From the NCBI GenBank assembly GCA_018240425.1, contig JAFEFU010000004.1:1-42248 (forward strand): a DNA stretch of 42,248 nt, written 5' to 3'. Of the stretch, positions 41,946-42,248 are shown piece by piece (within the stretch, counting starts at the first letter, position 1; each line of letters opens with the position of its first letter). The stretch is from Pseudomonadota bacterium. Its GTDB lineage: Bacteria; Pseudomonadota; Alphaproteobacteria; Rhodobacterales; Rhodobacteraceae. The notes beneath the pieces were generated by a model. That model saw nothing but the letters and a program-made list of their open reading frames with translations, had not been told where the DNA came from and searched no databases. Position numbers and translations under genes: made by a program.

Positions 41946-42248
41946 TCAGCCCCTGGCGACCTTGAGATCGCCATACATGCCCCATTCGGCCCAGGAGCCG
42001 TCATAGAGCGAATGGTCGTGCTTGCCGGTGCGTTCCAGCGCCAGCGACAGGATCGCGGCCGAGACGCCGGAGCCGCAGGTGGTGATCGCAGGCTTCTTCA
42101 GATCGACGCCGGCCTCGGTGAAGGCGCGCGCCAGGTCGGCGGGTGGCTTCATCGTGCCGTCGGCGTTCAGGAGCGTCTTGTAGGGCAGGTTGACGGCGCC
42201 GGGGATGTGGCCCGAGCGCAGGCCGGGGCGGGGTTCGGGCTCTTCGCC
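41946..42248 (-). CDS. sseA: sulfurtransferase, 3-mercaptopyruvate type (C-terminal part, runs off the window)
   Basis: The last 100 codons of a two-domain rhodanese protein. The visible part covers most of the second rhodanese domain: RSGHIPGAVNLPYKTLLN, then the active-site loop CGSGVSA, then ALERTGKHDHSLYDGSWAEWG to the end. CGSGVSA is one residue off the CGSGVTA loop usual for mercaptopyruvate sulfurtransferases and unlike the CRKGVTA of thiosulfate sulfurtransferases, so SseA is preferred. It transfers sulfur from 3-mercaptopyruvate to thiol acceptors. The N-terminal domain lies beyond base 42248. Confidence 0.9.
   Translation of the reverse strand, partial: GEEPEPRPGLRSGHIPGAVNLPYKTLLNADGTMKPPADLARAFTEAGVDLKKPAITTCGSGVSAAILSLALERTGKHDHSLYDGSWAEWGMYGDLKVARG

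Overview
The window reads as ordinary chromosome of an alphaproteobacterium of the Rhodobacteraceae type (Rhodobacter/Paracoccus/Defluviimonas-like). It is very GC-rich and densely packed, with many ATGA start/stop overlaps. Supporting signs are the phaA-phaB pair, a class 3 (Rhizobium ReAV-like) asparaginase, YdcH and DUF2007 small proteins, an IalB-family protein, and leucine genes arranged as leuC..leuD..leuB. The assignment is an inference from gene content and composition; no rRNA or tRNA gene was found.

Layout. 1-4.7 kb: a partial lysA, a plus-strand unknown gene, two pairs of inverted REP-like repeats, then argH with two tiny lipoproteins (one LptM-like) in a chain of 4-nt overlaps, a divergent TlpA-type thioredoxin and tag. 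4.7-8.8 kb: an EAL phosphodiesterase, the polyhydroxybutyrate genes phaA and phaB with a candidate PhaR site between them, and a DMT exporter. 8.8-11.1 kb: YdcH-like, a TrmN6-like methyltransferase, DUF2007 and a long-chain polyprenyl diphosphate synthase. 11.2-16.4 kb: leucine biosynthesis on the minus strand (leuC, leuD, leuB), interrupted by a DUF3800 gene of much lower GC and by a multi-span membrane protein. 16.6-19.3 kb: DUF3563, a HisN-type phosphatase, an IalB-like protein and an asparaginase.

19.4-24.9 kb: TSUP permease, then the complete serine pathway (serB divergent from serC-serA) with a candidate serC leader RNA, and a PPP-type metallophosphatase. 24.9-32.2 kb: 5-formyl-THF cyclo-ligase, a second thiolase, rsmD with a ferredoxin-reductase-like flavoprotein, a Prx5-type peroxiredoxin, a pterin dehydratase, a DUF482/GNAT protein, and a glycerophosphodiesterase with a RidA protein. 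32.3-35.4 kb: type I secretion ABC transporter and membrane fusion protein, without a visible substrate or TolC. 35.4-39.1 kb: mlaA-mlaC and a class A penicillin-binding protein. 39.4-42.2 kb: ammonium transporter, aromatic/aspartate aminotransferase, and the 3' end of an sseA-like sulfurtransferase.

Most of the window is housekeeping metabolism. I saw no CRISPR array, prophage, transposase or complete defence island. The features that stand out are the compositionally foreign DUF3800 gene inside the leu cluster; two families of short dispersed repeats (a REP-like hairpin pair and a GAGTATTT 3'-end element); the lipoprotein chain behind argH; and several palindromic candidate regulatory sites.
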